From Maritalea myrionectae DSM 19524 (GTDB lineage Bacteria > Pseudomonadota > Alphaproteobacteria > Rhizobiales > Devosiaceae): a DNA stretch of 64,000 nt. The translations under genes and the position numbers were made by a program. The first letter of the stretch is position 1, and every line of letters begins with the position of its first letter. The stretch is from positions 806,001 to 870,000 of the forward strand of contig NZ_AUHV01000003.1 of the NCBI RefSeq assembly GCF_000423365.1, read 5' to 3'. The notes below the pieces were generated by a model that had not been told where the DNA came from, ran no database searches, and worked only from the letters and a program-made list of their open reading frames with translations. This document shows positions 8,694 to 18,790 of the stretch, piece by piece.

Positions 8694-9704
8694 ATGTCTT
8701 TTCAAAAAATCGGACTTGCGGCGCTTGTGGGCTTTTCAACCCTTGTTGCCGCCGCAACCGCGCAAGACAAGCCCACCCTCACCATTTACACCTATGACGG
8801 CTTTGCCGCAGATTGGGGCCCAGGGCCACAACTTAAAGCCGGATTTGAAGCAAACTGCGACTGCGAAGTTGATTTCGTTGGCGCTGATTCGTCAATTGGC
8901 GCCCTGCGCAAAGCGCAATTGGAAGGCCCTGGCACCAAAGCTGATATCATTCTTGGCCTCGACACCAGCGTTGCCGCTGAAGCCAAAAACACCGCATTGT
9001 TCGCTGACCACAATGTGGACCTTTCAGCGCTCGACCTGCCTGTGGACTATGCGTCGGACCAATTCGTGCCCTTCGACTATGGCTATTTTGCCTTCGTTTA
9101 CGACAGCAGCAAAATCGAAACTCCACCATCCTCTTTCGAAGAATTGGCGGCAATGGACGACAATTTCAAGATTGCTGTTCAGGACCCACGTTCGTCCACC
9201 CCGGGCCTTGGCCTGGTGCTTTGGATGCAGGCAGCCAAAGGCGATCAAGCAGATGAGCTTTGGGCCGATATTGCACCAAATATCCTGACCGTCACCAAAG
9301 GGTGGTCAGAAGCCTATAGTCTGTTCCTGGAAGGTGAAGTGGATATGGTGTTGTCTTACACCAGCTCCCCTTCCTACCACCGCATCGCGGAGGAAGAGGA
9401 CAAATATCTGGCCGCACAGTTTGAAGAAGGCCACTATGTTCAAGTGGAATTGGCTGGCATTCTGGAAAGCTCCGAGCAAAAAGATCTCGCAAGTGATTTC
9501 TTGCGCTTCTTGGTGAGCCAAGACGGCCAAAAAATCATTCCAACCACCAACTGGATGTTCCCAGTAGTGGCCCTGGATGATGGCCTGCCAGAAGGGTTCG
9601 ACACCCCGTTGCCAGAAGAAAAAAGCCTGATCTTGGACGACGAGACCGTCGGGCAAAACACAAAGCAATATATTGATGACTTCTTTGCCGCAATCGGCCA
9701 ATAA
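8694..9704 (+). CDS. thiB: thiamine ABC transporter, substrate-binding protein
   Basis: Periplasmic thiamine-binding protein of 336 aa. A signal peptide ends around AATAQDK. The mature part has ThiB features: TIYTYDGF at its N-terminus, PFDYGYFAFVYD, an ADIILGLD segment, and a C-terminal NWMFPVV. Thiamine, thiamine phosphate and TPP are the usual ligands. AAGGAGAAAG precedes the ATG and is probably masked by the riboswitch. It is the first gene of thiBPQ; the 3' end overlaps thiP by 32 bp. Confidence 0.92.
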   Translation: MSFQKIGLAALVGFSTLVAAATAQDKPTLTIYTYDGFAADWGPGPQLKAGFEANCDCEVDFVGADSSIGALRKAQLEGPGTKADIILGLDTSVAAEAKNTALFADHNVDLSALDLPVDYASDQFVPFDYGYFAFVYDSSKIETPPSSFEELAAMDDNFKIAVQDPRSSTPGLGLVLWMQAAKGDQADELWADIAPNILTVTKGWSEAYSLFLEGEVDMVLSYTSSPSYHRIAEEEDKYLAAQFEEGHYVQVELAGILESSEQKDLASDFLRFLVSQDGQKIIPTTNWMFPVVALDDGLPEGFDTPLPEEKSLILDDETVGQNTKQYIDDFFAAIGQ

Positions 9705-11361
9705 ATCGACATCAATAAACGCGTCGCCGCCCCGTGCGGCGGCGCGTCTGCCTTTTAACTGGCGCTTCTTCAGTGGCCTACTGATCACCTTTTTTGTGTT
9801 CGCCACGATCTTTTTGGTGTTGTTCGTTATCGTCAATGCCGCGCAAAATCTGCCCTCAAATCAAAGTGCCCTCAGCGCCAATCTTTTGCATCTGTTGCGC
9901 ATGAGCTCCATTCAGGCCGGGCTGTCGGTTTTCTTCTCGCTGATCGTTGGCGCATTCGCCGCGGTGGCGCTATATCGCTTACGCTTTAAAGGCAAAGGCC
10001 TCGCCCTCGCCCTGCTCTCGGCTGGATTGGTGCTGCCCACCATCATTGTCGCCTTCGGCCTGCTGGCCGTTTGGGGGCGCGCCGGATGGTTGCGCGAAGG
10101 GGCAAAGACACTTTTTGATCTCGATTTGAATTTTTCCATTTTCGGGCTGGTTGGCATATTGATGGCCCACACCCTGCTCAACGGATCTTTCGCCGCGCGT
10201 TTATTCTATGACCGATTGGCCAGCACCCCGGCGACAAAATTGAAATTGGGCCGCTCTTTAAACCTCAGTCCCATGGCCCGCTTTCGCTATATCGAATGGC
10301 CCGCGCTGAAACCGGCCATCCCCGGCCTCGCCGCAACCATCTTTCTGATGTGCTTCACCTCATTTGCACTTGTGCTGTTGCTGGGCGGCGGCCCTGCCAA
10401 TGCCACCTTTGAGGTCGCGATTTTCGAAGCCGTGCGGCTCGACTTTGACCTAAACCGCGCCGCCCTTCTGGCCGCCACGCAGCTGCTTTTCTGCCTGATC
10501 ATTATTGTGCCCACCGCCAATTGGAATACCAAAAGCATGATGATTGGCGAAGCCAGCATGCAAAATCTGTGGCCAGCCATCGGTCGCGAAAAATGGGTCC
10601 TGCTTGGCCTGCTCCTGCTGGTGGCGGCATTTTATCTGACGCCGCTTTTTGCCATTATCCAAAAGGCTATTTCGCCAGCGCTTATTCCGTATCTGGGCCA
10701 AGAAAAGTTTTTACGCGCCTTGCAAGCCAGCCTTACCATCGCCAGCGTCAGCGCGAGCCTTACTCTGGTTTTGGCCACGTTGCTGGCGACCGCCCGCGGC
10801 GAGCTGAAGCGCGCCGAAAAGCTGGGCACAGCGCGATGGCCCCGCCTGTTCCGCATGATTTTGGGCGCGCCTATCTTCGCCTATATGGCCATGCCCGCTA
10901 TGGTCTTGGGCCTTGGCTTCTTTCTCATCACCCGCCATCTGGCGCTGCCCACAGAAGCGGTCGGCATCTGGGTCCTGATTTTGGCCAACGCCCTGTTGGC
11001 TTTGCCGCTGGCAAGCGCCGCCCTCACTCCATCCTATGAGAAATTGGCCAACCGCTATGGCAAACTGTCCATGTCCCTCAACATGACCGGATGGCAACGT
11101 TTCCGCCATATTGAATGGCCCTTGTCCCGTCGAGAGGCAGGCTATGTGTTTGCTTTAGGTTTCACCTTCTCCCTCGGCGATGTGGGGGTGATTGCCCTGT
11201 TCGGCACTGACGAATTTTCCACTTTGCCGTGGCTCATGTACCGTGCCCTAGGCAGCTATCGCTCCAACGACGCCGCGCTGATCGCAGGCATCCTCTTGGC
11301 GCTTGTGATTTTTAGTTTTTGGGCCCTGCCCCATCTGTTCAGGATTAAACGCCGTGCTTAA
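9673..11361 (+). CDS. thiP: thiamine ABC transporter, fused permease
   Basis: Inner-membrane permease of 562 aa with about 12 hydrophobic segments in two homologous halves. Each half carries an EAA-type loop for the ATPase (segments around 10250-10330 and 11080-11160, both containing RFRxIEWP), as in ThiP. The start is uncertain. The ATG at 9673 lies inside the end of thiB and has no strong SD, suggesting translational coupling. The 3' end overlaps thiQ by 8 bp. Confidence 0.9.
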   Translation: MMTSLPQSANKSTSINASPPRAAARLPFNWRFFSGLLITFFVFATIFLVLFVIVNAAQNLPSNQSALSANLLHLLRMSSIQAGLSVFFSLIVGAFAAVALYRLRFKGKGLALALLSAGLVLPTIIVAFGLLAVWGRAGWLREGAKTLFDLDLNFSIFGLVGILMAHTLLNGSFAARLFYDRLASTPATKLKLGRSLNLSPMARFRYIEWPALKPAIPGLAATIFLMCFTSFALVLLLGGGPANATFEVAIFEAVRLDFDLNRAALLAATQLLFCLIIIVPTANWNTKSMMIGEASMQNLWPAIGREKWVLLGLLLLVAAFYLTPLFAIIQKAISPALIPYLGQEKFLRALQASLTIASVSASLTLVLATLLATARGELKRAEKLGTARWPRLFRMILGAPIFAYMAMPAMVLGLGFFLITRHLALPTEAVGIWVLILANALLALPLASAALTPSYEKLANRYGKLSMSLNMTGWQRFRHIEWPLSRREAGYVFALGFTFSLGDVGVIALFGTDEFSTLPWLMYRALGSYRSNDAALIAGILLALVIFSFWALPHLFRIKRRA

Positions 11362-11971
11362 TATCAACCAACTTCAGTTCAGCTATGGTCCTCAGGCGCC
11401 ACAATATGACTTTTCATTGCAGGTTGAGGCGGGAGAAATATTGGGCATCTCGGGCAAAAGCGGCTCTGGCAAATCCACCCTTTTGGATTTGATCGCAGGG
11501 TTTTTGCGTGCGCAAAGCGGCCGCATCGCCCTCGATGATCAAGAATTGACGCCACTGCCTACAGAGCAACGCCCGATTTCGATCCTGTTTCAAAAAGACA
11601 ATGTGTTTGAACACCTCACCGCACAAAAAAATGTTGAGCTGGGCCTGGACGAACCCAAAGGTGCGGCCGCCCTATTGGCGCAAGTTGACCTGAACGGGTT
11701 TGAAAAATCCATATGTGCAGAGCTCTCAGGCGGGCAGCAGCAACGTGTGGCCCTGGCGCGCACCTTGGGGCGCGACCGCCCTATCTTGCTGCTTGACGAG
11801 CCGTTTTCCGCCCTTGATGACCAAACTGCAGACGAGATGCGGCAATTGGTGCGCCAGTTAGTGACCCAAGAAAAATGGCACACCATTTTGGTGAGCCATC
11901 ATCAAAAAGATTTAACCGAATTGGCCACGCGGCAGCTCTCCCTTTCCGGGGGAAAGCTGCACGCGCTTTAG
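11354..11971 (+). CDS. thiQ: thiamine ABC transporter, ATPase
   Basis: ABC ATPase of 205 aa with Walker A GKSGSGKST, Q-loop near ILFQKDN, signature LSGGQQQRVALART, Walker B ILLLDEPFSALD and switch SHHQKD. It energises ThiBP uptake. The start is GTG at 11354, overlapping the thiP stop. Length and the lack of a C-terminal extension fit ThiQ. Its stop lies 1 bp from the convergent acidic-protein gene, with no separate terminator. Confidence 0.92.
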   Translation: MLNINQLQFSYGPQAPQYDFSLQVEAGEILGISGKSGSGKSTLLDLIAGFLRAQSGRIALDDQELTPLPTEQRPISILFQKDNVFEHLTAQKNVELGLDEPKGAAALLAQVDLNGFEKSICAELSGGQQQRVALARTLGRDRPILLLDEPFSALDDQTADEMRQLVRQLVTQEKWHTILVSHHQKDLTELATRQLSLSGGKLHAL

Positions 11972-11972
11972 C

Positions 11973-14345
11973 CTAATTCTCGGCCCACTCGGCCAGCACT
12001 TCTTCGAACAATTCGGTGCCGCGTGCGCCTTTTTCGAGCGTCAATATCGCTTTGCGCCCTGTGCTGTAGATCAATGGAAGATCAAGCCATCCATTTTGAC
12101 CCAATAATTCGATGTTGCGAGCCACATCATTTTCCGCGCCGCTCATGGCGAACAGGAATGAATTGTCCACGATCCGCACCGAGGCGCCAACCAAAGTGGT
12201 GCCTTGCGCCAATTCTTGGTTTTTCATCAATACGCCAGGCAGGCTGGCAATGCTGCCGCCCAAGAAGCTGTCTGTGACGCTAAAGTTCACTTCGATCAAA
12301 TGACTTGCTGGCAGCGCCTCATCGCTATTCTTGCGGATCAACACATCGACCGACAAATTACGCGCTGGTATGGACGCCACGGCCCGGATGGTTGGTAAGC
12401 CCAACTCATCAACTTCACGCGACCATTCGGTTTGGCCCGAAAACGGCACCGCACCGCCGGAGCCGCTCGTTTGCTCCTCGATCAACAAGGATTGTGCGCC
12501 CGCAGCAGCGGCTTGCGTATTCGGGTCTTCCACATTCAACGGATTTTCAGGCGTCTCATCTGTCGCCGTCGTATCGTCAGCGCTGGGCAACCGCGCGTCA
12601 TCATTGGTCGCCGTATCCGTGCTCTCATCTGCTGGCGTGTCGCTCGTTGTCGGCGTTTCCGCCACATCTGTTGTCGCGCTGTCGTCCGTTGTCGGCGTGC
12701 TATCATCCGGGTTGGTGACATTGTCATCAGCAGCAACAGGGGCATCGCCTTCATCCGCGGCCGCCGAACTATCATCTACCTCGGGGGTCAAGCGTGCCGT
12801 ATTGCTTTCAGCTGGCGTCGATGTTTCCGTATTTCCTGGCGTGACATCACGTACATTCGTTTCGGATGGCGTGTCCGCTTGATCGCTAGGCTGGTCATCA
12901 TTTGCCGTTGCGTTATCCGCAGGTTCGCCCACGATAAATTCACTCAACCCGACCTGTTTAAAGATGGGATCAAGATTGACATAACCTTCGCGCCACGCCC
13001 AATAGGTGCCGCCGCCCAACAGCGCGATCAGCAACACAAAAACGCCGAAAAACACCAAAAGACCGCCACCGCCGCCAGTTTGTTCATCTTCAACAAACTC
13101 CGGGCTGTCTTCAATCATCTCTGGTTCGTCGCGGGTCGCCGCAGTGATCGTACCTGATGAACTTTCATCCATCAGCGCTTCATCAGCATCGGCATCATGT
13201 TTGCCTTCTGCTTCGCGGTCCAAAGCCATCAGCGCACGATCAATCGCCGCTTGCGCGTCGTCATTGTCGGCATCTGCAGTGCTGGGATCATCAAGGTCCA
13301 CATCAACTTCGCGCACACTTGAGAGCGCCGCCTCAATGTTCGTGCTTGACGATGGCTTCTCCGCGCTCACATTCGGGATGGGCGCATCTACCGCAGCAGC
13401 CGCGCGCGCTTGCGCAATGACATCATCTACACTGGACGCACGATAATCATTTTGATCGTCGGTGGACGTCTCCAGCTGTTCAACCAAATCATCGATTGAT
13501 GTTTCGTCCGACGTTTCTTCTACATCCTGAAGGGGCGCTTCAACATCGTCGTCTTGCGCTTCTTCAGCATCATCATTAGCGCTGTCATCCACCTGCTCCT
13601 CAGCAACATCCGCGTCCTCAGCAGAAGAATGGTCAGGCTCCAAAACATCAGAAGATTTGGGCGCTTCTGTCGGCGCGTCATCGCTTTCTGCAGCTGTGTC
13701 TGGTTCAGCAAAATCTGTGTCGTCGGAAGCTGCATCTGAAATATCATCATCAGTGGCTTCAGTTTCGGCTGCAAAATCTTCGCCAATTGGCGCTTGCTCA
13801 AAACTATCGTCAACGCTCTCTTCGTCCACTACATGCTCAGCAGCGGTATTATCATCCGAAGCGGGTTCGGTGGAGTCATCTTGCGGAACAACTTCTTCCG
13901 CACCTGCAGGTTCCTCATCTGCAGAGATATCCTCTGGCGCGGTCTCCGTTATGTCCTCTTCCGGTGTTGCAACAGCAGGCTCATCCGCAGCTTCCGGCTC
14001 AACATCCATGTCCTCAGGCGAAGGCGCAGCGTCCATGACCGCGTCATCTTGCGCTTCTTCAGCTGTTGAAGGTTCTGGAGCCGTCTCTTCCACGACCTCT
14101 TCTTGCTCGCGATGCGACAGGCCTTGCAGAAGTTTTTCAGTCGCTTCCTGTTCAACTTGGCGAATACAATCCTCCAAGGTCAAACGGTGCTGCGTAATAT
14201 CACGCGGGGGAATGGGCGGGTCAATCGCATGCAATTGCGTCACCAGCGCAGAACGCGCTTTTTCGTAAACAGCCCGTCGGGCTGTGCCGTTATTCTCCGG
14301 CAAGGCGTCAATCGCCCGGCGCAAAAGCTCTCTATAATCTGCCAT
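11973..14345 (-). CDS. large acidic single-pass membrane protein, unknown function
   Basis: Protein of 790 aa. The first ~75 residues form a conserved helical segment (LLRRAIDALPEN, RARRA-like basic helix). About 350 residues of low-complexity Asp/Glu/Ala/Thr/Ser follow. One transmembrane helix lies at about 425-448 (GGLLVFFGVFVLLIALLGG). Then come a second acidic linker of about 130 residues and a conserved C-terminal globular domain of about 150 residues ending LFEEVLAEWAEN. I recognise it only as a conserved protein following purA in this order; no enzyme motif is visible. The 60-bp gap suggests co-transcription with purA. Confidence 0.85.
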   Translation of the reverse strand: MADYRELLRRAIDALPENNGTARRAVYEKARSALVTQLHAIDPPIPPRDITQHRLTLEDCIRQVEQEATEKLLQGLSHREQEEVVEETAPEPSTAEEAQDDAVMDAAPSPEDMDVEPEAADEPAVATPEEDITETAPEDISADEEPAGAEEVVPQDDSTEPASDDNTAAEHVVDEESVDDSFEQAPIGEDFAAETEATDDDISDAASDDTDFAEPDTAAESDDAPTEAPKSSDVLEPDHSSAEDADVAEEQVDDSANDDAEEAQDDDVEAPLQDVEETSDETSIDDLVEQLETSTDDQNDYRASSVDDVIAQARAAAAVDAPIPNVSAEKPSSSTNIEAALSSVREVDVDLDDPSTADADNDDAQAAIDRALMALDREAEGKHDADADEALMDESSSGTITAATRDEPEMIEDSPEFVEDEQTGGGGGLLVFFGVFVLLIALLGGGTYWAWREGYVNLDPIFKQVGLSEFIVGEPADNATANDDQPSDQADTPSETNVRDVTPGNTETSTPAESNTARLTPEVDDSSAAADEGDAPVAADDNVTNPDDSTPTTDDSATTDVAETPTTSDTPADESTDTATNDDARLPSADDTTATDETPENPLNVEDPNTQAAAAGAQSLLIEEQTSGSGGAVPFSGQTEWSREVDELGLPTIRAVASIPARNLSVDVLIRKNSDEALPASHLIEVNFSVTDSFLGGSIASLPGVLMKNQELAQGTTLVGASVRIVDNSFLFAMSGAENDVARNIELLGQNGWLDLPLIYSTGRKAILTLEKGARGTELFEEVLAEWAEN

Positions 14346-14405
14346 TAGCTACTCAAACTCATTCCCCTGGGATATTAACCCCTTATTAGTTGTAGCGAAA
14401 AAAAC

Positions 14406-15698
14406 TTAGTCTTGAAAAGGGTCATGCACCAAAATGCTGTCTAAACGCTCCGGAGATGTGGATAGAACCGCAACAGGGGTGCCGATCAACTCTTCGATCC
14501 GCCGTACATATTTCACTGCTTCTGCTGGCAAATCCGCCCACGAACGTGCGCCCGCTGTGGTGCCTTGCCAACCTGCCAGGGTCTCATAAATTGGCTGCAC
14601 ATTTGCTTGGCCTTGCATGGTGGAGGGCAAATAATCGATCCGCTCGCCATCCAATTCATAACCAACACAAACTTTGATTTCTTCCATACCATCCAAAACA
14701 TCGAGCTTGGTTAAAGCGATACCATTGATGCCAGAAACCTGAACTGTTTGTTTCACCAACACTGCGTCAAACCAACCGCAACGCCGCTTACGGCCCGTGT
14801 TTACGCCCCACTCATGGCCCTTTTCGCCAAGATATTCGCCAATCTCATTCAACTGCTCAGTGGGGAAAGGTCCTTCACCCACACGCGTGGTGTAGGCTTT
14901 GGTGATGCCCAAAACATAATCCAAAGCGCCAGGCCCAAGCCCTGAGCCGTTGGCCGCCTGGCCACCAATGGTGTTGGACGAGGTCACAAACGGGTAGGTG
15001 CCGTGCTCAATATCCAGCAACGCGCCTTGTGCGCCTTCAAACAAAATGCGTTTGCCATCGCGGCGCATTTGGTTCAATCGTTCCCAAACCCGGCCGGCAA
15101 AAGGCAGCACTTCGTCAGCCACTTCCATCAACTCGTCATAGATGGTCTCGGCTTTCATTTCGTCAATACCCAAGCCGCGGCGCAAGGCATTGTGGTGACG
15201 CAACAAGCGCTCAATCTTGGTTTTCAAAACCTCAGGATCAGCCAAGTCAGCCACGCGGATGGCACGACGACCCACTTTATCTTCATAAGCGGGGCCCATG
15301 CCGCGCTTGGTGGTGCCGATCTTCAGGCCCGCATTTGAATTTTCGCGGAAGCTATCCAGCTCGCGGTGCAGCGACAGGATCAAACACGCATTGTCCGCCA
15401 CCATCAAATTCTCAGGCGAAATCGCCACCCCTTGCCCGCGCAACAGCGCCAGCTCTTTGACGAAATGGTGCGGGTCAACCACCACACCATTGCCAATCAC
15501 GGAGAATTTGCCCGGGCGCACAACGCCAGACGGCAACAATGCTGTTTTATATGTGACCCCATCGATCACCAAAGTATGGCCGGCATTGTGACCGCCTTGG
15601 AACCGCACCACAACATCGGCGCGTTCGCTCAACCAGTCTACAATCTTGCCTTTGCCTTCATCGCCCCACTGGGAGCCGATCACAACAACATTTGCCAT
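14406..15698 (-). CDS. purA: adenylosuccinate synthetase
   Basis: Enzyme of 430 aa that condenses IMP and aspartate using GTP, the first committed step to AMP. Signatures: the N-terminal [16 protein letters not shown] with the catalytic Asp, the GHNAGHT motif, [14 protein letters not shown], and the C-terminal [10 protein letters not shown] region. GAAGGAG lies upstream of the ATG. The gene is divergent from the EamA transporter at 15864. Confidence 0.97.
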   Translation of the reverse strand: MANVVVIGSQWGDEGKGKIVDWLSERADVVVRFQGGHNAGHTLVIDGVTYKTALLPSGVVRPGKFSVIGNGVVVDPHHFVKELALLRGQGVAISPENLMVADNACLILSLHRELDSFRENSNAGLKIGTTKRGMGPAYEDKVGRRAIRVADLADPEVLKTKIERLLRHHNALRRGLGIDEMKAETIYDELMEVADEVLPFAGRVWERLNQMRRDGKRILFEGAQGALLDIEHGTYPFVTSSNTIGGQAANGSGLGPGALDYVLGITKAYTTRVGEGPFPTEQLNEIGEYLGEKGHEWGVNTGRKRRCGWFDAVLVKQTVQVSGINGIALTKLDVLDGMEEIKVCVGYELDGERIDYLPSTMQGQANVQPIYETLAGWQGTTAGARSWADLPAEAVKYVRRIEELIGTPVAVLSTSPERLDSILVHDPFQD

Positions 15699-15863
15699 TT
15701 AAACTATTTCTCCTTCGCGATCAGTTTCATTGACATAGGATTGGGACAGAATAATGCCCAAAAAGATACCCATTGCCCGCAAAAGCTGATCTTTCGGTTC
15801 ACTTGGGTGTTTAGAACCGGTTCAAAACCTGATAAGCGAAGCTGATATAGCAAAAGTGAACCT

Positions 15864-16874
15864 ATGACAAAACCACAATCCGCAGTAAACGTAAGAAAAA
15901 ATCCCTTCCATCAACTGTTTAATCAGCCCTACGTGCTTTTGGTGCTGACCTCCCTGTTTTGGGGCGGCAATATGGTGGCTGGAAAATTGGCCGTGGGCGA
16001 TATTGAGCCCACCAGCCTGATTGCGGGTCGTTTTGCTTTGGGTTTCTTGATCATCTTGCCGTTTGCTTGGCCGCATTTGAGAAATGATCTGCCCGTATTG
16101 ATCAAAAAAACCTGGCTGCTGGCCGCTTATGGCGCGGTTGGCTTTGCTGGTTTCAACCTCTTTCTTTACTTGGGTGCCAAACACACCACTGCGGTGAATG
16201 GCGCCATCGAGCAGGCCTCCATCCCCATGATGGTGATGCTCGCCAACTTTGTTTTGTTCAGGCAACGCGCCTACCCGCTACAGCTGTTAGGTGTTGTGCT
16301 CACCCTCGTGGGCGTCATCTATGTGGCCACAGCGGGCAACCCTATGCGCTTGGCCCGCATGGATATCAATATTGGTGACGGACTAATCCTGATCGCCTGC
16401 GTCATATATGCGTCTTATTCTGTCACCTTGCGCTATCGCCCAACGGTACACTGGATGACCTTTTTGGCAGTCACCTTCTTTTTCGCCACCCTTGGCGCGC
16501 TGTTCTATCAAATCTTTTTGGGGGGCCTGCCCGCCTTTGTGTCCGGCATTGGCGACATCACGTTGCTCGGCTGGGTATTGGTGATTTATACAGGCCTTTT
16601 CCCCTCCATTCTCTCGCAGCTTTTTTATGCCCGTGGGGTGGAGTTGATCGGCGCCAACCGCGCCAGCCTGTTCATCAATGCGCTGCCCCTTTTCGGGGCT
16701 GTCCTTTCGGTCATCATCATCGGCGAAGCGCTTCAGACCTACCATTTTGTTGCGGCAGTCTTCATAATTTCAGGCATCACCATGGCCGAATATGCGGTGC
16801 GCACCGCCAAAAAACGCGAAGCCTTGAAAGCCGCGATGGAAGAGGAGAAAGAGCCGGATAATGAGCGAACATAA
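15864..16874 (+). CDS. EamA-family (DMT) transporter
   Basis: Inner-membrane protein of 336 aa with ten predicted hydrophobic helices in two EamA repeats. Motifs include SLFWGGNMVAGK in the first helix and the second-repeat GLFPSILSQLFYARG. The family includes exporters of amino acids and other metabolites; the substrate cannot be inferred. The last 14 bp overlap slyX, so the two are co-translated. Confidence 0.88.
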   Translation: MTKPQSAVNVRKNPFHQLFNQPYVLLVLTSLFWGGNMVAGKLAVGDIEPTSLIAGRFALGFLIILPFAWPHLRNDLPVLIKKTWLLAAYGAVGFAGFNLFLYLGAKHTTAVNGAIEQASIPMMVMLANFVLFRQRAYPLQLLGVVLTLVGVIYVATAGNPMRLARMDINIGDGLILIACVIYASYSVTLRYRPTVHWMTFLAVTFFFATLGALFYQIFLGGLPAFVSGIGDITLLGWVLVIYTGLFPSILSQLFYARGVELIGANRASLFINALPLFGAVLSVIIIGEALQTYHFVAAVFIISGITMAEYAVRTAKKREALKAAMEEEKEPDNERT

Positions 16875-17076
16875 AGAATTGTTAGAGCGCATTGAAGCCT
16901 TAGAAATGCGCGTGGCCTATCAAGAACAAACCATCGATGATCTAAACCAAACCATCACCAAGCAATGGACCGAGTTTGACAAACTCAACCGCGAAATCGC
17001 CAAGCTCTATGCGCAAATGCAAGAGATCGACAATGGCGGCGGTGGTGAGATCGATGAGCGCCCACCACATTATTGA
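16861..17076 (+). CDS. slyX: SlyX-family coiled-coil protein
   Basis: Protein of 71 aa, a complete SlyX match: a heptad coiled coil from ERIEALEMRVAYQEQTI through about residue 55, and a short C-terminus ending in the typical RPPHY. Function is unknown in the family. The start overlaps the 3' end of the EamA gene by 14 bp. It is followed by a hairpin and a long palindrome before convergent serA. Confidence 0.9.
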   Translation: MSEHKELLERIEALEMRVAYQEQTIDDLNQTITKQWTEFDKLNREIAKLYAQMQEIDNGGGGEIDERPPHY

Positions 17077-17090
17077 GCTGAAAATGAAAT

Positions 17091-17120
17091 AGGGAAAGCC
17101 TGCTCAACCACGCTTTCCCT
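17091..17120 (+). terminator. hairpin after slyX, weak terminator candidate
   Basis: Nine-base arms AGGGAAAGC (17091-17099) and GCTTTCCCT (17112-17120) form a perfect stem with a 12-nt loop. No U-tract follows in either direction. It lies in the convergent slyX/serA gap. Confidence 0.45.
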
Positions 17121-17130
17121 ACCCTCATTA

Positions 17131-17152
17131 GATGCGCGCTGCAGCGCGCATC
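17131..17152. repeat. 22-bp perfect palindrome between convergent genes
   Basis: Bases 17131-17152 are self-complementary over 22 bp with no spacer (half-site GATGCGCGCTG), centred on CTGCAG. It lies 24 bp after the serA stop and 54 bp after the slyX stop. Without a loop or U-tract it is not a normal intrinsic terminator. Confidence 0.8.
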
Positions 17153-17176
17153 GGCTGAATTTCTAGTCTAACGGAC

Positions 17177-18760
17177 TTAGAATTTTAGTGACTTGGCCTG
17201 CTTTACGCCTTCCAGCGCGGCAATGGTGGCCAATTGCTTGTCGCTCAACTCACCGTCAATATTGATCAAAGCAATGGCGTCACCGCCGCTTTCCACACGA
17301 CCCAAGTTGAAGTTGGCGATATTGACGCCTTCATTGCCCAACAACGTGCCCAAACGGCCGATAAAGCCAGGCTTGTCTTCGTTGGTGATGTAAAGCATGG
17401 CTGGTGTGATTTCCGCTTCCATATTCACACCCTTCACCTGGATCAAGCGTGGCTTGCCATCCGCAAACACGGTGCCGGCGACTGAACGTTCCTGCCGCTC
17501 GGTAATCACAGTCAGGCGGATATAGTTTTCATAGGCGCCCTGCTGTTCGCGATTAACGGTTTCCACATGCATACCACGGTCTTTCGCCAATACCGGCGCA
17601 GACACCATGTTCACATCGCCCAACAACGGCTTGAGCACGCCAGTGAGCAAAGCAGAAACCATCGGCTTGGTATTGAGGTCCGCTACATGGCCTTCAAACT
17701 CAATCCGCACGCCTTTAATGCCACTCTCAGTCAATTGCCCCGCAAAGCTGCCCAGCATTTCTGCCAATTTCACAAATGGCATCAAGCGTGGCGCTTCTTC
17801 CGCAGAGATTGAAGGGAAGTTCAACGCATTGGATATGGCCCCATGCATCAAATAGGCACTCATTTGCTCGGCCACTTGCAATGCCACATTTTCCTGCGCC
17901 TCATTGGTAGACGCGCCAAGGTGCGGCGTGGCAATCAGATTTGGCGCCTCAAACAATGGATTATCGGTGGCAGGTTCCACTTCAAACACATCCATGGCGG
18001 CGCCAGCAAGCTTGCCGCTTTCCAGAGCCTCTTTTAGCGCGACCTCATCAACCAAACCACCGCGGGCACAGTTGATCAGGCGGGCACCAGTTTTCATCTT
18101 AGCGATATTCTCAGCGCTGATGATGCCGCGTGTCGCGTCAGTCAGTGGCGTATGTAAAGAGATAAAATCGGCCCGCGCCAGCAGCTCATCGAGCTCGACC
18201 TTTTCAACGCCCAGGTCAAGCGCACGTTCTGGCGTCAAAAACGGATCGAACGCGATCACTTTCATCTTAAGGCCTTGGGCCCGGTCAGCCACGATGGCAC
18301 CAATATTGCCGCAGCCAATAATACCAAGCGTTTTGGCGGTCACTTCCACGCCCATAAATTTGGACTTTTCCCACTTGCCCGCACGCGTAGATGCATCAGC
18401 AGCTGGGATCTGACGGGCCAAGGACAGCAGCAAAGAAATGGCATGTTCCGCAGTGGTGATGGAGTTGCCAAAAGGCGTGTTCATCACAATGATGCCTTTG
18501 GCGGTTGCTTGTGGAATATCCACATTGTCCACGCCAATACCGGCGCGACCAACAACTTTCAAATTGTCGGCAGCCGCAATCACTTTCTCAGTGACTTTGG
18601 TGGCGGAACGAATGGCCAAGCCATCATATTGGCCGATGATTTCAAGCAATTTTTCTTTGTCTTTGCCCACATCAGGCAAAAAATCTACATCCACGCCATT
18701 GTCGCGGAAAATCTGTACAGCTGTTTCGCTCAGCTTGTCGGATACGAGAACCTTAGGCAT
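17177..18760 (-). CDS. serA: D-3-phosphoglycerate dehydrogenase
   Basis: First enzyme of serine synthesis, oxidising 3-phosphoglycerate with NAD+; about 527 aa, the long form with an intervening ASB domain and C-terminal ACT domain. Seen: the NAD-binding GIIGCGNIGAIVADRA, NCARGGLVDE, and the active-site His in LIATPHLGASTNEAQENV. The ACT segment contains NEDKPGFIGRLGTLLG. The start ATG at 18760 (MPKVLVSDK) follows GGAGG by about 6 nt; in-frame ATGs upstream would consume that site. It is downstream of serC, but a hairpin with a U-tract separates them. Confidence 0.96.
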   Translation of the reverse strand: MPKVLVSDKLSETAVQIFRDNGVDVDFLPDVGKDKEKLLEIIGQYDGLAIRSATKVTEKVIAAADNLKVVGRAGIGVDNVDIPQATAKGIIVMNTPFGNSITTAEHAISLLLSLARQIPAADASTRAGKWEKSKFMGVEVTAKTLGIIGCGNIGAIVADRAQGLKMKVIAFDPFLTPERALDLGVEKVELDELLARADFISLHTPLTDATRGIISAENIAKMKTGARLINCARGGLVDEVALKEALESGKLAGAAMDVFEVEPATDNPLFEAPNLIATPHLGASTNEAQENVALQVAEQMSAYLMHGAISNALNFPSISAEEAPRLMPFVKLAEMLGSFAGQLTESGIKGVRIEFEGHVADLNTKPMVSALLTGVLKPLLGDVNMVSAPVLAKDRGMHVETVNREQQGAYENYIRLTVITERQERSVAGTVFADGKPRLIQVKGVNMEAEITPAMLYITNEDKPGFIGRLGTLLGNEGVNIANFNLGRVESGGDAIALINIDGELSDKQLATIAALEGVKQAKSLKF

Positions 18761-18790
18761 AGGAGCCTCCATAAATGTCAAAATTTTGGG

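Noticed and set aside
13657-14268. 203-codon plus-strand Ser/Ala-rich frame opposite the acidic protein
   Set aside because: It is the complement of Asp/Glu/Ala codon runs; low complexity and no conserved features.
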